64,000 nucleotides of DNA from AP-15 sp035503615 (GCA_035503615.1 DATJTI010000037.1:34064-98063), one strand, 5' to 3'; counted from the stretch's first letter, positions 1 through 10,183 are shown. Numbers and translations: made by a program. The notes: generated from the letters alone by a model not told the origin.

Positions 1-838
<838 letters not shown>

Positions 839-842
<4 letters not shown>

Positions 843-1525
843 ACGCCGTCGATCTCGCGGTTCTGGTGGTCATCGCTCTCTCGGCGGTGTTCGCCTTCGC
901 CCGCGGCTTTGTGCGCGAGGCATTGTCGATCGTCGCCTGGTTCGGAGCCGCGCTGGTCACGCTTTACGGTTTTGCCGATGTCGATGCGCTGCTGCAGCGC
1001 TACATCACGACACCGCTGCTCGCCGATCTCGTGGCCGGAGCCGGGCTGTTTCTGATCGCCCTCGTCGGGTTGACGATCGCGACCGGCTATCTCGCCGGCT
1101 TTGTCAGTTCGAGCGCGTTGTCACCGATTGATCGCACCCTGGGCCTGATCTTCGGTGTCGCACGGGGTCTCGTTCTGGTGTCGCTCGCCTATCTGGTGAT
1201 CGACATCAGCCTCCCTCAGACCGACCGCCCGGACTGGTTGCAGCAAGCGAAAAGCGAGCCGCTGCTCGCTCAGGGTGCCGATTGGCTGCGCGGCCTGCTG
1301 CCCGACAATTTGCGGCTCAAGACCGCGTCGGCGGTTGACGATGGTCAGCAGGCATTGGGCCAGGCCAATGCGGCGCAACAGGCGATCGGCGCGCTGTCGA
1401 GCCCGGCGGCATCGAGTTCGGCGGCGGCGCCGATCCCGGCGCAGCCCGCACAAGCCGTCGGTCCGGCCTACAAGCCCGCCGAGCAGCACAACCTCGACCG
1501 GCTGATCGACAACAACACGCAATAG
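839..1525 (+). CDS. cvpA: CvpA family membrane protein (colicin V production homologue)
   Basis: A 228-residue inner-membrane protein. The first 130 residues contain four hydrophobic segments beginning NAVDLAVLVVIALSAVFAF, with the CvpA signature ARGFVREALSIVAWFGA near residues 22-40. The C-terminal 100 residues are Ala/Gln/Pro-rich and probably cytoplasmic or disordered. It starts at a GTG overlapping the radA stop (GTGA) and precedes purF, the classical cvpA-purF arrangement. The family is needed for colicin V export in E. coli and is tied to envelope stress, but its molecular role is not settled. The family call is secure; the function is general. Confidence 0.9.
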
Positions 1526-1604
1526 CTAGGCTTGCAGCATGCGGCACCCCTCCCCTTCGGCCGGTAGCGACACCATCTTCAAAGTGCCGAGACGAGGATC
1601 GCCT

Positions 1605-3080
1605 GTGCTGCCGACCCGCTCCGCAATTGTTTCCGCTGCCGATCCGGACGCCGATCATCCGCATGAAGAATGCGGTGTGTTCGGGGTCTATGGTCATCCC
1701 GAAGCGGCAGCCCTCGTCGCTCTCGGCCTGCATGCGCTGCAGCATCGCGGGCAGGAGGCAACCGGGATCGTCGCCTATGATGGCGAGCAGTTCAGCGCGC
1801 ATCGCGGCATGGGGCAGGTCAGCGACAATTTCAGCTCGAAGGAGGTGATCGGGCGGCTGCACGGGGGTGCCGCGATCGGCCATGTCCGCTATGCCACGAC
1901 CGGCGAGGTGGCGCTGCGCAATGTGCAGCCGCTGTTTGCCGATTTTGCGTTCGGCGGGCTGGCGATCTGCCACAACGGCAACCTGACCAATTCCTACCAG
2001 CTGCGCCGGCGCCTGGTGCGGCGTGGCAGCCTGTTCCAATCGACGAGCGATACCGAAGTCATCGTCCACCTGATCGCCACCAGCCTCAAGGAAACCGTGG
2101 TCGAGCGGCTGATCGATGCGCTGCGCCAGATCGAGGGCGCCTATTCGCTGGCCGCTCTTTCCCAAGACGAGCTGATCGGCGTGCGCGACCCGCTCGGCGT
2201 GCGGCCACTGGTGCTCGGCCGGCTCGGCGACGCCTGGATCCTCGCGTCGGAAACCTGCGCACTCGACATCATCGGCGCCGATTTCGTGCGCGATGTCGCC
2301 GCCGGCGAGATCGTCATCATCGGTCGCGACGGGGTGCACAGCCTGCAGCCGTTCGGGCATCGTGACAGCCGCTTCTGCGTCTTCGAGCACATCTATTTCG
2401 CCCGCCCCGACAGCGTTGTCGAAGGCACCAGCGTCTACGAGGTGCGCAAGCGCATCGGCGTCGAGCTTGCGCGCGAAAGCCCGGTCGGCGCCGATATCGT
2501 CGTGCCGGTGCCCGATTCGGGAGTTCCGGCAGCGCTCGGCTATTCACAAGAATCGGGAATCCCGTTCGAGCTCGGGATCATCCGCAACCATTATGTCGGC
2601 CGCACCTTTATCGAGCCGACCGACCAGATCCGCCATCTCGGCGTGCGCCTCAAGCACAATGCCAGCCGCGCCAATCTCGCCGGCAAGCGGGTCATCCTGG
2701 TCGATGATTCGATCGTGCGCGGCACCACCTCGGTCAAGATCGTCGAGATGGTCCGGCGCGCCGGCGCCCGCGAGGTCCATATGCGCATCTCGAGCCCGCC
2801 GACCAGCCACCCGTGCTATTACGGGATTGCGACACCCGAGCGCGAGGAGCTGCTCGCCGCCCGTTACGACGTCGCGGCGATGACCGGGTATATCGGCGTG
2901 GACAGCCTCGCCTTCCTGTCGCTCGACGGCCTCTATCGGGCGATGGGCGAGACTCGGCGCGATCCGCTGGCGCCGCGGTTCTGCGACGCCTGCTTTACCG
3001 GCGACTATCCGATCCCCTTGGTCGATGCCGAGGCCGGCAAGGTCTCGGTGCAATTGTCGCTGCTCGCCGAATCCGCCTGA
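1605..3080 (+). CDS. purF: Amidophosphoribosyltransferase
   Basis: Catalyses the first committed step of purine synthesis, PRPP plus glutamine to phosphoribosylamine. The 491-residue product has a short N-terminal propeptide before the catalytic Cys in HEECGVFGVYGH. A class II glutamine amidotransferase domain (LHALQHRGQEATGI, CHNGNLTN) is followed by a phosphoribosyltransferase domain with the PRPP loop VILVDDSIVRGTT. Conserved Cys residues near the end (SSPPTSHPCYYG, FCDACFTGDYP) fit the Fe-S type. The start is GTG at 1605, seven bases after GAGG. An in-frame ATG at 1539 exists but lacks a good ribosome-binding site and would add 22 unconserved residues. An SDR gene follows four bases after the stop. 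Confidence 0.95.
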   Translation: MLPTRSAIVSAADPDADHPHEECGVFGVYGHPEAAALVALGLHALQHRGQEATGIVAYDGEQFSAHRGMGQVSDNFSSKEVIGRLHGGAAIGHVRYATTGEVALRNVQPLFADFAFGGLAICHNGNLTNSYQLRRRLVRRGSLFQSTSDTEVIVHLIATSLKETVVERLIDALRQIEGAYSLAALSQDELIGVRDPLGVRPLVLGRLGDAWILASETCALDIIGADFVRDVAAGEIVIIGRDGVHSLQPFGHRDSRFCVFEHIYFARPDSVVEGTSVYEVRKRIGVELARESPVGADIVVPVPDSGVPAALGYSQESGIPFELGIIRNHYVGRTFIEPTDQIRHLGVRLKHNASRANLAGKRVILVDDSIVRGTTSVKIVEMVRRAGAREVHMRISSPPTSHPCYYGIATPEREELLAARYDVAAMTGYIGVDSLAFLSLDGLYRAMGETRRDPLAPRFCDACFTGDYPIPLVDAEAGKVSVQLSLLAESA

Positions 3081-3084
3081 GCTG

Positions 3085-3831
3085 ATGGCCGTGCAGGTAG
3101 CGGGCAACGCGACCGAGCGGCGGCTCGCTGGCAAGATCGCGCTGATCACCGGCGCGTCGCGCGGCATCGGTGCCGCCGTGGCGTTCCGCTTTGCGGCCGA
3201 GGGCGCACATGTCGTGCTCGCGGCGCGCACGGTCGGCGGTCTCGAAGAGCTCGACGACGCGATCCGTGCGGCGGGCGGCAGCGCCACGCTGGTTCCGCTC
3301 GACCTGCGCGATTTCGCCAAGATCGACGAATTGGCGGCTGCACTCGCCCGACGTTACGGGCGGCTCGACATCCTCGTTGGCAATGCCGGCGAGCTCGGCT
3401 TTTTCACGCCGCTCGGCCATCTCCCGCCGACGGTCTGGAGCGAGGTCATCGACCTCAACCTCAGCGCGAACTGGCGCCTGATCCGGGCGATGGACCCGCT
3501 GCTGCGCGCGGCACCGGCCGGGCGGGCGATCTTTGTGACCAGCCGCGCCGCTCACGATACCCTCGCCTATTGGGGTGCATACGCGGTCAGCAAGGCCGGG
3601 CTCGACATGCTGGTGCGCATCTACGCTGCCGAGCTGGCAAGGACGGCGGCGACGGCCAACCTGGTCGATCCCGGCACGGTACGCACCCGGCTGCGCGCTC
3701 GTGCTTTTCCCGGCGAGGACCCGGATCGGCTGCCGCCGCCCGAGAGTGTCACCGATGCATTCCTGGAGCTTGCCCTGCCCGAATGTACCCGCAACGGCGA
3801 GCTGATCGCAGTTGCTGTCCCGCCCGGCTGA
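3085..3831 (+). CDS. SDR family NAD(P)-dependent oxidoreductase
   Basis: A 248-residue classical short-chain dehydrogenase. It has the nucleotide-binding motif TGASRGIG at about residues 20-27, the NAG motif (VGNAGELGF), the catalytic Ser in FVTSRAA and the active site YAVSK. It lies four bases downstream of purF and is probably co-transcribed. An SDR after purF is a recurring alphaproteobacterial arrangement, but the substrate is unknown. The ATG at 3085 fits the start of the fold; longer in-frame extensions overlap purF and are unlike SDR sequence. Confidence 0.88.
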   Translation: MAVQVAGNATERRLAGKIALITGASRGIGAAVAFRFAAEGAHVVLAARTVGGLEELDDAIRAAGGSATLVPLDLRDFAKIDELAAALARRYGRLDILVGNAGELGFFTPLGHLPPTVWSEVIDLNLSANWRLIRAMDPLLRAAPAGRAIFVTSRAAHDTLAYWGAYAVSKAGLDMLVRIYAAELARTAATANLVDPGTVRTRLRARAFPGEDPDRLPPPESVTDAFLELALPECTRNGELIAVAVPPG

Positions 3832-3842
3832 CGCGGCTGCCC

Positions 3843-3886
3843 AGCCCATCCGGTTCTACAAACTAGCCCATCCGGTTCTTCAAAAA
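3843..3886. repeat. Imperfect 22-bp tandem duplication across a stop codon
   Basis: Units 3843-3864 and 3865-3886 match at about 19 of 22 positions and share AGCCCATCCGGTTCT. The stop codon of the minus-strand YidB-like gene (3863-3865) sits on the junction, so the duplication repeats the last codons of that gene just beyond its stop. Confidence 0.85.
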
Positions 3887-4264
3887 GGAAAGGCCGGCGT
3901 CGAGCAGGCTGTCGCCGCTCGCCGGTACCTGACCGTCGGGCGTCATGTGATCGACCAGCTGCGGCAGATGCTGCGCGATCTGCGGCAGCAGCTGATCGAT
4001 CGGCAAGCCGGTTTTCGCCGCGATCTGTTGCACCAGGTCACTGCCCAGGATGCCGTGCAGCGCATCGGGGTCCACCGCCTGGTTCTGGCCGTTCCCGACC
4101 CAGGACGACACCACGTCGCCGAGGCCCGCACCCTGGAATTTTTCGATCAGCCCGCCGAGACCGCCCTCGTGGCTGCCGAGAGCGGCGACCAGGGCTTCCG
4201 GCACGCTCGTCGCCGCGGAATCGTCCTTCCCGAGCAGCGAGCCGATCGTGTCGAACAGGCTCAT
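3863..4264 (-). CDS. YidB-like (DUF937) family protein
   Basis: A 133-residue protein starting MSLFDTIGSLLG. The Gly-rich first half has GSHEGGLGGLIEKFQGAGLGDVV-type spacing, followed by the family motif SSWVGNGQNQAVDP and a helix containing IAAKTGLPIDQLLPQIAQHLPQLVD. This matches DUF937/YidB proteins, whose function is unknown. There is no signal peptide. The ATG at 4264 follows GAGGAGG, which lies inside the end of the upstream gene; the two genes are one base apart and probably form an operon. Its stop codon is embedded in a 22-bp tandem duplication. Confidence 0.8.
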   Translation of the reverse strand: MSLFDTIGSLLGKDDSAATSVPEALVAALGSHEGGLGGLIEKFQGAGLGDVVSSWVGNGQNQAVDPDALHGILGSDLVQQIAAKTGLPIDQLLPQIAQHLPQLVDHMTPDGQVPASGDSLLDAGLSFLKNRMG

Positions 4265-4265
4265 C

Positions 4266-4643
4266 CTAACCTCCTCGTTTGGTCGATTTCGATGCCGCAC
4301 CCTTCTCGGTGCTCTTGCTGGCGCGGTGGCCGGCGGCGTGGAAGCCGGCTTGGTCGGCTTCTTTTCGGCACATATAGGTGCCGTGCTTGGTCTTGCCGTA
4401 ATATTTGTTGCCGCTCAGGTGATAGGCTTTCGAGCCGCTGAGATTGGCCCAGACGACGGTATCGCCGGGACAGTGCGCTTTGGCCGCGGCCTCGGTGGAA
4501 AACTCGCCGGAGGCGAGGCCACCCGACGCGGTCTGATGGTTGCGCATCACCCCGGTCGCCGCATGATGCGCAGGCGTCTGCGCCAGTGCCGGCCCCGCCA
4601 CGGCAAGAAGCAGAACCGAACAGACTGCAATTGCCCTCAACAT
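4266..4643 (-). CDS. Small secreted protein of unknown function
   Basis: A 125-residue protein with a clear Sec signal peptide (MLRAIAVCSVLLLAVAGPALAQ, cleavage after ALA/AQA). The mature part carries VVWANLSGSKAYHLSGNKYYGK followed by TKHGTYMCRKEADQAGFHAA. That block recurs in small periplasmic proteins of alpha- and betaproteobacteria and resembles the ends of Ada-type metal-binding folds. The tail is Lys/Ser-rich. No enzymatic motif is visible. The ATG at 4643 was chosen because it begins the signal peptide; an upstream extension would be Arg-rich and implausible. It is the first gene of a probable operon with the YidB-like gene. Confidence 0.72.
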   Translation of the reverse strand: MLRAIAVCSVLLLAVAGPALAQTPAHHAATGVMRNHQTASGGLASGEFSTEAAAKAHCPGDTVVWANLSGSKAYHLSGNKYYGKTKHGTYMCRKEADQAGFHAAGHRASKSTEKGAASKSTKRGG

Positions 4644-4796
4644 TGCGCTTGCCCCCAGAAAATCAGCCGACCGTGTCCCGCCCCTGATGAGATCGGCGAA
4701 TAGACGCCGGTTTGATGCTCTCGTATCTGCTGCCGGCGGCGACACGAATGGTAGAGAGTTATCGCATCGCCGGCGATCGGGCAACCGAAACGCGAA

Positions 4797-4816
4797 AAGC
4801 CGGCGAGAACCGGCTT
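4797..4816 (-). terminator. Intrinsic terminator downstream of der
   Basis: Read on the minus strand: stem AAGCCGG, loop TTCTCG, stem CCGGCTT, then TTTCG, giving a run of T after the stem. It lies about 75 bases past the der stop and before the secreted-protein gene, so it should end the bamB/der transcript. Confidence 0.75.
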
Positions 4817-4888
4817 CCGCCTCGGGCGAAAATCACCCCGCGACAGCAGGATCGGCCATGACCTCGTCACGGTCTCGACAGCGCCGGC

Positions 4889-6226
4889 TCAGTGCACGCC
4901 GTAAGGATTCTTGGCGTGGCGCAGCATCAGCCGGATCGGCGTACCGGGCAAGCCGAACGTCTCGCGCAGCCCGTTGACCAGATACCGCCGGTAGGCATCG
5001 GGCAACGCATCCGGACGCGATGCGGAGAGCATGAAGCTCGGCGGCCGGGTGTTGATTTGGGTCAGGTAGCGCAACCGCAGCCGCCGGCCGGCGACGAGCG
5101 GCGGCGGATGACGCTGTTGGACCGCGGCGAGCCAGCGATTGAGCGCGGCGGTCGGGACCCGTCGGTTCCAGATCCCGTCGGCCGCAGCGACCGCCTCCAT
5201 CAGCCGGTCGAGCCCGCTCCCGGTCAATCCCGAAACCGGGATGACGGCCACGCCCAGCAGTTGCGGCAGCGATACCGACAACCGATCGCGCAGCCGCATC
5301 GAAGCACCTTGCGGGTCGGCGACGAGGTCCCATTTGGTCGCCGCCAGCACCAGTGCGCGCCCTTCCTCGGCGACCAGCCGGCCGATCGTCAGATCCTGTC
5401 GTTCGAGCGGTTGCAGCGCATCGACCACCAGCACGACGGTCTCGGCAAAGCGGATCGCGCGCAGCGTGTCGGCCACCGACAGCTGTTCGATGCGGCCCTC
5501 GATGCGCGGCCGGCGCCGCATGCCGGCGGTATCGAACAAGCGGATCAACCGGCCCCGCCAAGCCCAGTCGACGGCGATCGCATCGCGCGTGATCCCGGCT
5601 TCCGGGCCGGTCAGCAGCCGCTCCTCGCCGATCAGCCGATTGACGAGGGTGGATTTGCCGACATTCGGACGGCCGACGATCGCCAGCAGCAGCGGTTTCG
5701 GCGACGCCTCGCTGGCCAGCTGCGAAGACGCCGCCTCGGCGAATGGCGCGAGCCGCTCATAAAGCCCGGCCAGCCCTTCACCATGCTCGGCTGAGATCGC
5801 CACCGGGTCGCCGAGACCCAACCGGTAGGCCTCGCCGACCCCGGCCGGCATCGCCCGGCCTTCGGTCTTGTTGGCGACGAGCACGACCGCCTTGCCGCTC
5901 TTGCGCAGCCAGTTGGCGAAATGCCGATCGGCTTCGGTGACGCCGGCCCGGGCGTCGATAATGAGGAGCGCGACATCGGCCTCGGCTAGCGCCCGCTCGG
6001 TCTGCGCCTGCATGCGTGCCGCAAGCGAGGCAGGTGCCGCCTCCTCGAGCCCCGCGGTATCGATCGCACGGAATTCGAGGTCGGCGATGCGCGCGGCACC
6101 CTCGCGGCGATCTCGGGTCAGCCCCGGAGTGTCGTCGACAAGGGCGGCGCGGCTGCCGACCAGGCGGTTGAACAGTGTCGATTTACCGACATTGGGGCGT
6201 CCGAGAATGGCGACCGCAAGGCTCAT
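4889..6226 (-). CDS. der: Ribosome biogenesis GTPase Der (EngA)
   Basis: A 445-residue protein with two tandem GTPase domains, each with a P-loop GRPNVGKST (about residues 8-16 and 188-196). The G3 motifs are DTAG/DTAGMRRR, and the G4-type motifs are NKTE and TKWD. A C-terminal KH-like domain ends in LMLRHAKNPYGVH. Der acts in maturation of the 50S subunit. The ATG at 6226 was preferred to an in-frame GTG at 6238 because AAGGAAGG lies directly against the GTG but about 11 bases before the ATG. It is transcribed after bamB with a 25-base gap. Confidence 0.95.
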   Translation of the reverse strand: MSLAVAILGRPNVGKSTLFNRLVGSRAALVDDTPGLTRDRREGAARIADLEFRAIDTAGLEEAAPASLAARMQAQTERALAEADVALLIIDARAGVTEADRHFANWLRKSGKAVVLVANKTEGRAMPAGVGEAYRLGLGDPVAISAEHGEGLAGLYERLAPFAEAASSQLASEASPKPLLLAIVGRPNVGKSTLVNRLIGEERLLTGPEAGITRDAIAVDWAWRGRLIRLFDTAGMRRRPRIEGRIEQLSVADTLRAIRFAETVVLVVDALQPLERQDLTIGRLVAEEGRALVLAATKWDLVADPQGASMRLRDRLSVSLPQLLGVAVIPVSGLTGSGLDRLMEAVAAADGIWNRRVPTAALNRWLAAVQQRHPPPLVAGRRLRLRYLTQINTRPPSFMLSASRPDALPDAYRRYLVNGLRETFGLPGTPIRLMLRHAKNPYGVH

Positions 6227-6250
6227 CGCCGCCTGCACCCTTCCTTTCGA

Positions 6251-7564
6251 TCAGCGATACGCGGACAGCTCGGCGTTATTGGTCAGGATATAGAGCGTGT
6301 TGTTGGCGATGATCGGATCGACAAAGGCGCCGGCCGGCATGTCTTCGCGGCCCAGCGGCCTGCCGGTATAGGGAGAAATCGATAGTGCTGTGCCGTCCGA
6401 GGACACCACGATCAAACGGTCGCTGCCGAGCACCGGGCCGGCCCATTCGATCGGATCCTCCTTCTTCTTCTGGTTTTCATAGCTCGGCAATCGACGCATC
6501 CAGCGCACCTTGCCGTCGTTGCGTGTCAGGCAGATCAGCTCGTTGTCGTTGGTCAGCACGTAGATGTAATCGCCGGCCACCCACGGACCATGAACCGAGC
6601 CGATATCCTGCTCCCAGGTGCGCTCGCCGCTGCGCAGGTCGATCGCGACCATGCGGCCGCTATGACTGATGGCAAACACCCGGCCGCGGTCGATGACCGG
6701 CCGGCCGCGGATATCGGCGAGGGCCGAGACCGCATCGGAGCCGCGCGACGTCGCCAGATCGTCGGACCACAGCACCCGCCCGTTCTCGACCGTCAGCGCG
6801 TAAATCTCGCCCGAGGAATAGCCGACCACGACCACTTCTCCCTCGACCGCAGGACTGGCACTGCCGAGCAAACTCGCGGTCTCCGGGATGCCGTTGTGGC
6901 TCCACAGCCGCCGACCGTCGGTCGCGGCGAGTGCCACCAGCTCATTCTCGACGGTGACGACAAAAACGCGGCCATCGGATACCGTCGGCCCGCTCTGCAC
7001 CGGGGTGCCGACACTGGTTTTCCAGATCACCTTGCCATTGGCCGGATTGAGCGCAAACACCTGCGCGTAGCCGGTCGAGACAAAGAGGCGGCCCTTCCAG
7101 AAGGCGACGCCACCACCGAACGAATTGCCGTAATCGATCTTCGGTCTGAGGTCGACCTGCCAGATCCGGTTGCCGGTCGCTGCGTCATAGGCCCCGACCT
7201 GCACTCCGCCATCCATCGCGTAGATGCGCCCGTCGGCGACCACCGGCTGGGCCATCACCTGGGTGTAGCGCGAGGACCCTTCGCCGACGCTGGTCTTCCA
7301 CACCTGAACGAGGTGATATGGCAGGGCCAGATGCTGCATTGCATGATTCGGATAGCCGCCGGGCTCCGGCCAGTTCTGGTTGACGACCGGGCGAGGCAGG
7401 CTGATCGGAATCTTGGCGAGCTGCGGATCGGGTTCGAGCTGCCGATCGAGGCTCAGCACCGAGATCCGCTCGCCGGGCAGCGGCTCCTTCTTGGTGCTGA
7501 ACCAGCTGCACCCGGAAAGCATCAATGCCACGCACAGCGGCGCGACAACAACCGGTCGAAACAT
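6251..7564 (-). CDS. bamB: Outer membrane protein assembly factor BamB (PQQ-like beta-propeller lipoprotein)
   Basis: A 437-residue lipoprotein. The signal peptide MFRPVVVAPLCVALMLSGC ends in a lipobox (LSGC), and mature Cys19 is the likely lipidation site. The rest shows PQQ-type beta-propeller repeats, each with an AxDxxTGxxIW-like strand (for example YDAATGNRIWQVDL, LNPANGKVIWKTSV, LAATDGRRLWSHNG, IDLRSGERTWEQDI). BamB is the propeller subunit of the BAM complex that inserts outer-membrane barrels. It lies between the TPR gene and der, the usual alphaproteobacterial order, in a minus-strand operon. Confidence 0.9.
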   Translation of the reverse strand: MFRPVVVAPLCVALMLSGCSWFSTKKEPLPGERISVLSLDRQLEPDPQLAKIPISLPRPVVNQNWPEPGGYPNHAMQHLALPYHLVQVWKTSVGEGSSRYTQVMAQPVVADGRIYAMDGGVQVGAYDAATGNRIWQVDLRPKIDYGNSFGGGVAFWKGRLFVSTGYAQVFALNPANGKVIWKTSVGTPVQSGPTVSDGRVFVVTVENELVALAATDGRRLWSHNGIPETASLLGSASPAVEGEVVVVGYSSGEIYALTVENGRVLWSDDLATSRGSDAVSALADIRGRPVIDRGRVFAISHSGRMVAIDLRSGERTWEQDIGSVHGPWVAGDYIYVLTNDNELICLTRNDGKVRWMRRLPSYENQKKKEDPIEWAGPVLGSDRLIVVSSDGTALSISPYTGRPLGREDMPAGAFVDPIIANNTLYILTNNAELSAYR

Positions 7565-7583
7565 CGCGGGAGGTGGACCTCGA

Positions 7584-8225
7584 CTATGGAGCCAGCGCAG
7601 CGATCATCTCCGCGGCTCGGGCGCGCAAATCCCGCGGGGTCGCCGGATCATCGGCGAGGTTCTTGTACAATTCGAGCGCGGTCTTGTCGTCGCCGAGCCG
7701 CAGCCGCGCCGCTGCGGTCAGTGCCAGTGCCATCGGGCGCCACGGGTTGCCCGATGCCGTCAGCGGTTCGAGGCGCGCGATCGCCGCTTTTGGATCGGCG
7801 TCGGCGCCACCCGCCATCACCGCATCAAGCACCGCCAGATCGCGAAATGCCGGTTCGACCCCGGGCGCCGCGGCGATCCGGTCATAGGCGGCAACCGCCG
7901 CCTGGCGATTGCCCGATCTGGCCGACAGCGCCGCATCCTGGAACGCCGCCAGCACCGAATAGCCGCCGCCCTCCTTGGCCACCGACGCGAACACGATGGC
8001 CGCGTCCGCGGTTTTGCCGGCATTCGCCAGCGCCACCGCTCCCGCATAGCGGGCGGACTGAGCCAGGCGCTCGGTGCGCTGATGGTCGCGCCATGCCACA
8101 AAGCCACCGGCGATCAGCAGCAGAGCCACGCCGAGCGCGATGATGTAGCGGCCATAACGCGCCCACAGCTTCAGCAGATTGTCGCGACGAAGCTCCTCGT
8201 CGATCTCGCGGAAGATGTCGCTCAC
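7584..8225 (-). CDS. TPR-type membrane-anchored protein (YfgM-like, DUF2133-type)
   Basis: A 213-residue protein: an N-terminal cytoplasmic stretch (VSDIFREIDEELRRDNLLKLW), one transmembrane helix (IIALGVALLLIAGGFVAW, about residues 27-44), then a periplasmic helical part with Ala-rich TPR-like repeats. The start VSDIFREIDEEL is the conserved beginning of this family, so the GTG at 8225 was preferred to a longer version. The family is related to YfgM, an ancillary SecYEG/chaperone factor encoded next to bamB. Position immediately upstream of bamB (19-base gap) supports a role in envelope protein traffic. Confidence 0.8.
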   Translation of the reverse strand: MSDIFREIDEELRRDNLLKLWARYGRYIIALGVALLLIAGGFVAWRDHQRTERLAQSARYAGAVALANAGKTADAAIVFASVAKEGGGYSVLAAFQDAALSARSGNRQAAVAAYDRIAAAPGVEPAFRDLAVLDAVMAGGADADPKAAIARLEPLTASGNPWRPMALALTAAARLRLGDDKTALELYKNLADDPATPRDLRARAAEMIAALAP

Positions 8226-8392
8226 ACAAGCCCCGGCCGGCGCTGCCCCGCAACAGCGGCTACCATATCCGCTCTGCCTTGGGGAGGCAAATTGCGCCCG
8301 TCGGCAGCAAAACCGGCGCCGGCCCGGCTTGACAAGCATCGCGGTTCTGTGCCGTGTAGCCCGCCCGCAACGCCCGCCCGGATCTGCTGCCG

Positions 8393-10183
8393 ATGCACGC
8401 CTACCGAACCCACACCTGCGGCGCGCTGCGCATCACCGATGCCGGGCTGCCCGCCCGGCTGTCGGGCTGGGTCCATCGCAAGCGCGACCACGGCCATCTG
8501 CTGTTTGTCGATCTACGCGACCATTACGGCATTACCCAATGCGTGATCGATGCATCCTCGCCGCTGTTCGCCGCGGCCGACCGGTTGCGCCTCGAAAGCG
8601 TGGCAACCGTGACCGGCACCGTCAAGGCGCGTTCGGAGGATACCGTCAACCCCCGGCTCGACACCGGCGAGGTCGAGCTGACGATCGCCGAACTCGAAAT
8701 CCAATCCGAGGCGCTGCCGCTGCCGTTTCCGGTCAATGCCGAGGCCGAATACCCCGAGGAGATGCGCCTCGCCTATCGCTTTCTCGACCTGCGGCGCGAC
8801 GGCATGCACGCCAACATCATGCTGCGCTCGCGGGTCATCGCCTCGATTCGGCAGCGGATGATCGCGCAGGGCTTTGCCGAGTTCCAGACGCCGATCCTGA
8901 CCGCAAGTTCGCCCGAGGGGGCCCGCGACTATCTCGTGCCGAGCCGGCTCCATCCCGGCCAGTTCTACGCGCTGCCGCAAGCCCCGCAGCAATTCAAGCA
9001 GCTCTTGATGGTCGCCGGCTTTGACCGCTATTTCCAGATCGCCCCCTGCTTTCGTGATGAAGCGGGGCGCGCCGACCGCTCGCCGGGCGAATTCTACCAG
9101 CTCGATTTCGAGATGTCGTTTGTCACCCAGGACGATGTCTTCGCCGCGATCGAGCCGGTGCTGCACGGGCTGTTCGAGGAATTCGGCAACGGCCGCAAGG
9201 TGACGGAATCGCCCTTTCCGCGCCTCGCCTATCGCGATGCGATCCAGCGTTACGGCACCGACAAGCCCGATTTGCGCAACCCGGTGGTGATGGGCGACGT
9301 GACCGAACATTTCCGCGGCTCGGGCTTCAAGGTCTTTGCCGGCATGATCGACGCCGATGCCGCGACTCGCGTCTGGGCGATCCCGGCGCCGGGCGGCGGC
9401 AGCCGCGCCTTTTGCGACCAGATGAATTCCTGGGCCCAGGCCGAGGGCCAGCCGGGGCTCGCCTACATCTTTTTCCGCAATGGCGAGGGCGCTGGCCCGG
9501 TCGCGCGCAATCTCGGACCGCAGGCAACCATGGCGATCCGCGCCGAACTCGGTCTCGGCGACGGTGATGCGGTGTTTTTCGTCTGCGGCGTGCCGCGGCA
9601 GTTTCTGGCCTTCGCCAGCGCCGCGCGGCTGCGGGTCGGACGCGAGCTCGGCCTGACCCGCGAGGGGGTCTTCGAATTCTGTTGGATCGTCGATTTCCCG
9701 ATGTATGAACTCGACGAGGAGACCGGCAGGATCGTCTTCAGCCACAACCCGTTTTCGATGCCGCAGGGCGGGCTCGCGGCGCTGGAACAGCAGGATCCGC
9801 TCGAAATCATTGCCTATCAATACGATATCGTGTGCAACGGGGTCGAACTTTCCTCCGGGGCGATCCGCAACCACCGCCCGGACATCATGTACAAGGCGTT
9901 TGCCATCGCCGGCTATTCGGCGGCCGAGGTCGAGGCCCGGTTCGGCGGCATGCTCAACGCTTTCAAATACGGCGCGCCGCCGCATGGCGGCTCGGCTCCC
10001 GGTATCGATCGCATCGTCATGCTGCTGGCCGATACGCCCAATATCCGCGAGATCGTCGCGTTTCCGCTCAATCAGCAGGCACAGGACCTGTTGATGCAGG
10101 CGCCGGCCAGCGTCCCGCCCGAGCGGCTGGCGGAACTCCACCTGCGCCTGGCGCTGCCGCTGGAAACGGGGCAGAAACCCTGA
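8393..10183 (+). CDS. aspS: Aspartate--tRNA ligase (possibly aspartate--tRNA(Asp/Asn) ligase)
   Basis: A 596-residue bacterial-type AspRS. It has the N-terminal OB fold (SGWVHRKRDHGHLLFVDLRD), class II motif 2 around APCFRDEAGRADRSPGEFYQLD, a GAD-type insertion, and motif 3 (GSAPGIDRIVMLLA). His33 in RKRDHG is the residue typical of non-discriminating AspRS, which also charges tRNA-Asn; discriminating enzymes have Leu there. The second reported specificity position (Gly in non-discriminating forms) appears as Asp in RSEDTVN. A dedicated asnS also lies in this window at 58275-59681, so the specificity is ambiguous. It is divergent from the TPR gene. Confidence 0.95.
   Translation: MHAYRTHTCGALRITDAGLPARLSGWVHRKRDHGHLLFVDLRDHYGITQCVIDASSPLFAAADRLRLESVATVTGTVKARSEDTVNPRLDTGEVELTIAELEIQSEALPLPFPVNAEAEYPEEMRLAYRFLDLRRDGMHANIMLRSRVIASIRQRMIAQGFAEFQTPILTASSPEGARDYLVPSRLHPGQFYALPQAPQQFKQLLMVAGFDRYFQIAPCFRDEAGRADRSPGEFYQLDFEMSFVTQDDVFAAIEPVLHGLFEEFGNGRKVTESPFPRLAYRDAIQRYGTDKPDLRNPVVMGDVTEHFRGSGFKVFAGMIDADAATRVWAIPAPGGGSRAFCDQMNSWAQAEGQPGLAYIFFRNGEGAGPVARNLGPQATMAIRAELGLGDGDAVFFVCGVPRQFLAFASAARLRVGRELGLTREGVFEFCWIVDFPMYELDEETGRIVFSHNPFSMPQGGLAALEQQDPLEIIAYQYDIVCNGVELSSGAIRNHRPDIMYKAFAIAGYSAAEVEARFGGMLNAFKYGAPPHGGSAPGIDRIVMLLADTPNIREIVAFPLNQQAQDLLMQAPASVPPERLAELHLRLALPLETGQKP

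Noticed and set aside
1539..1604. Longer purF start at ATG 1539
   Set aside because: No ribosome-binding site, and the added residues are not PurF-like. GTG 1605 has GAGG at good spacing.
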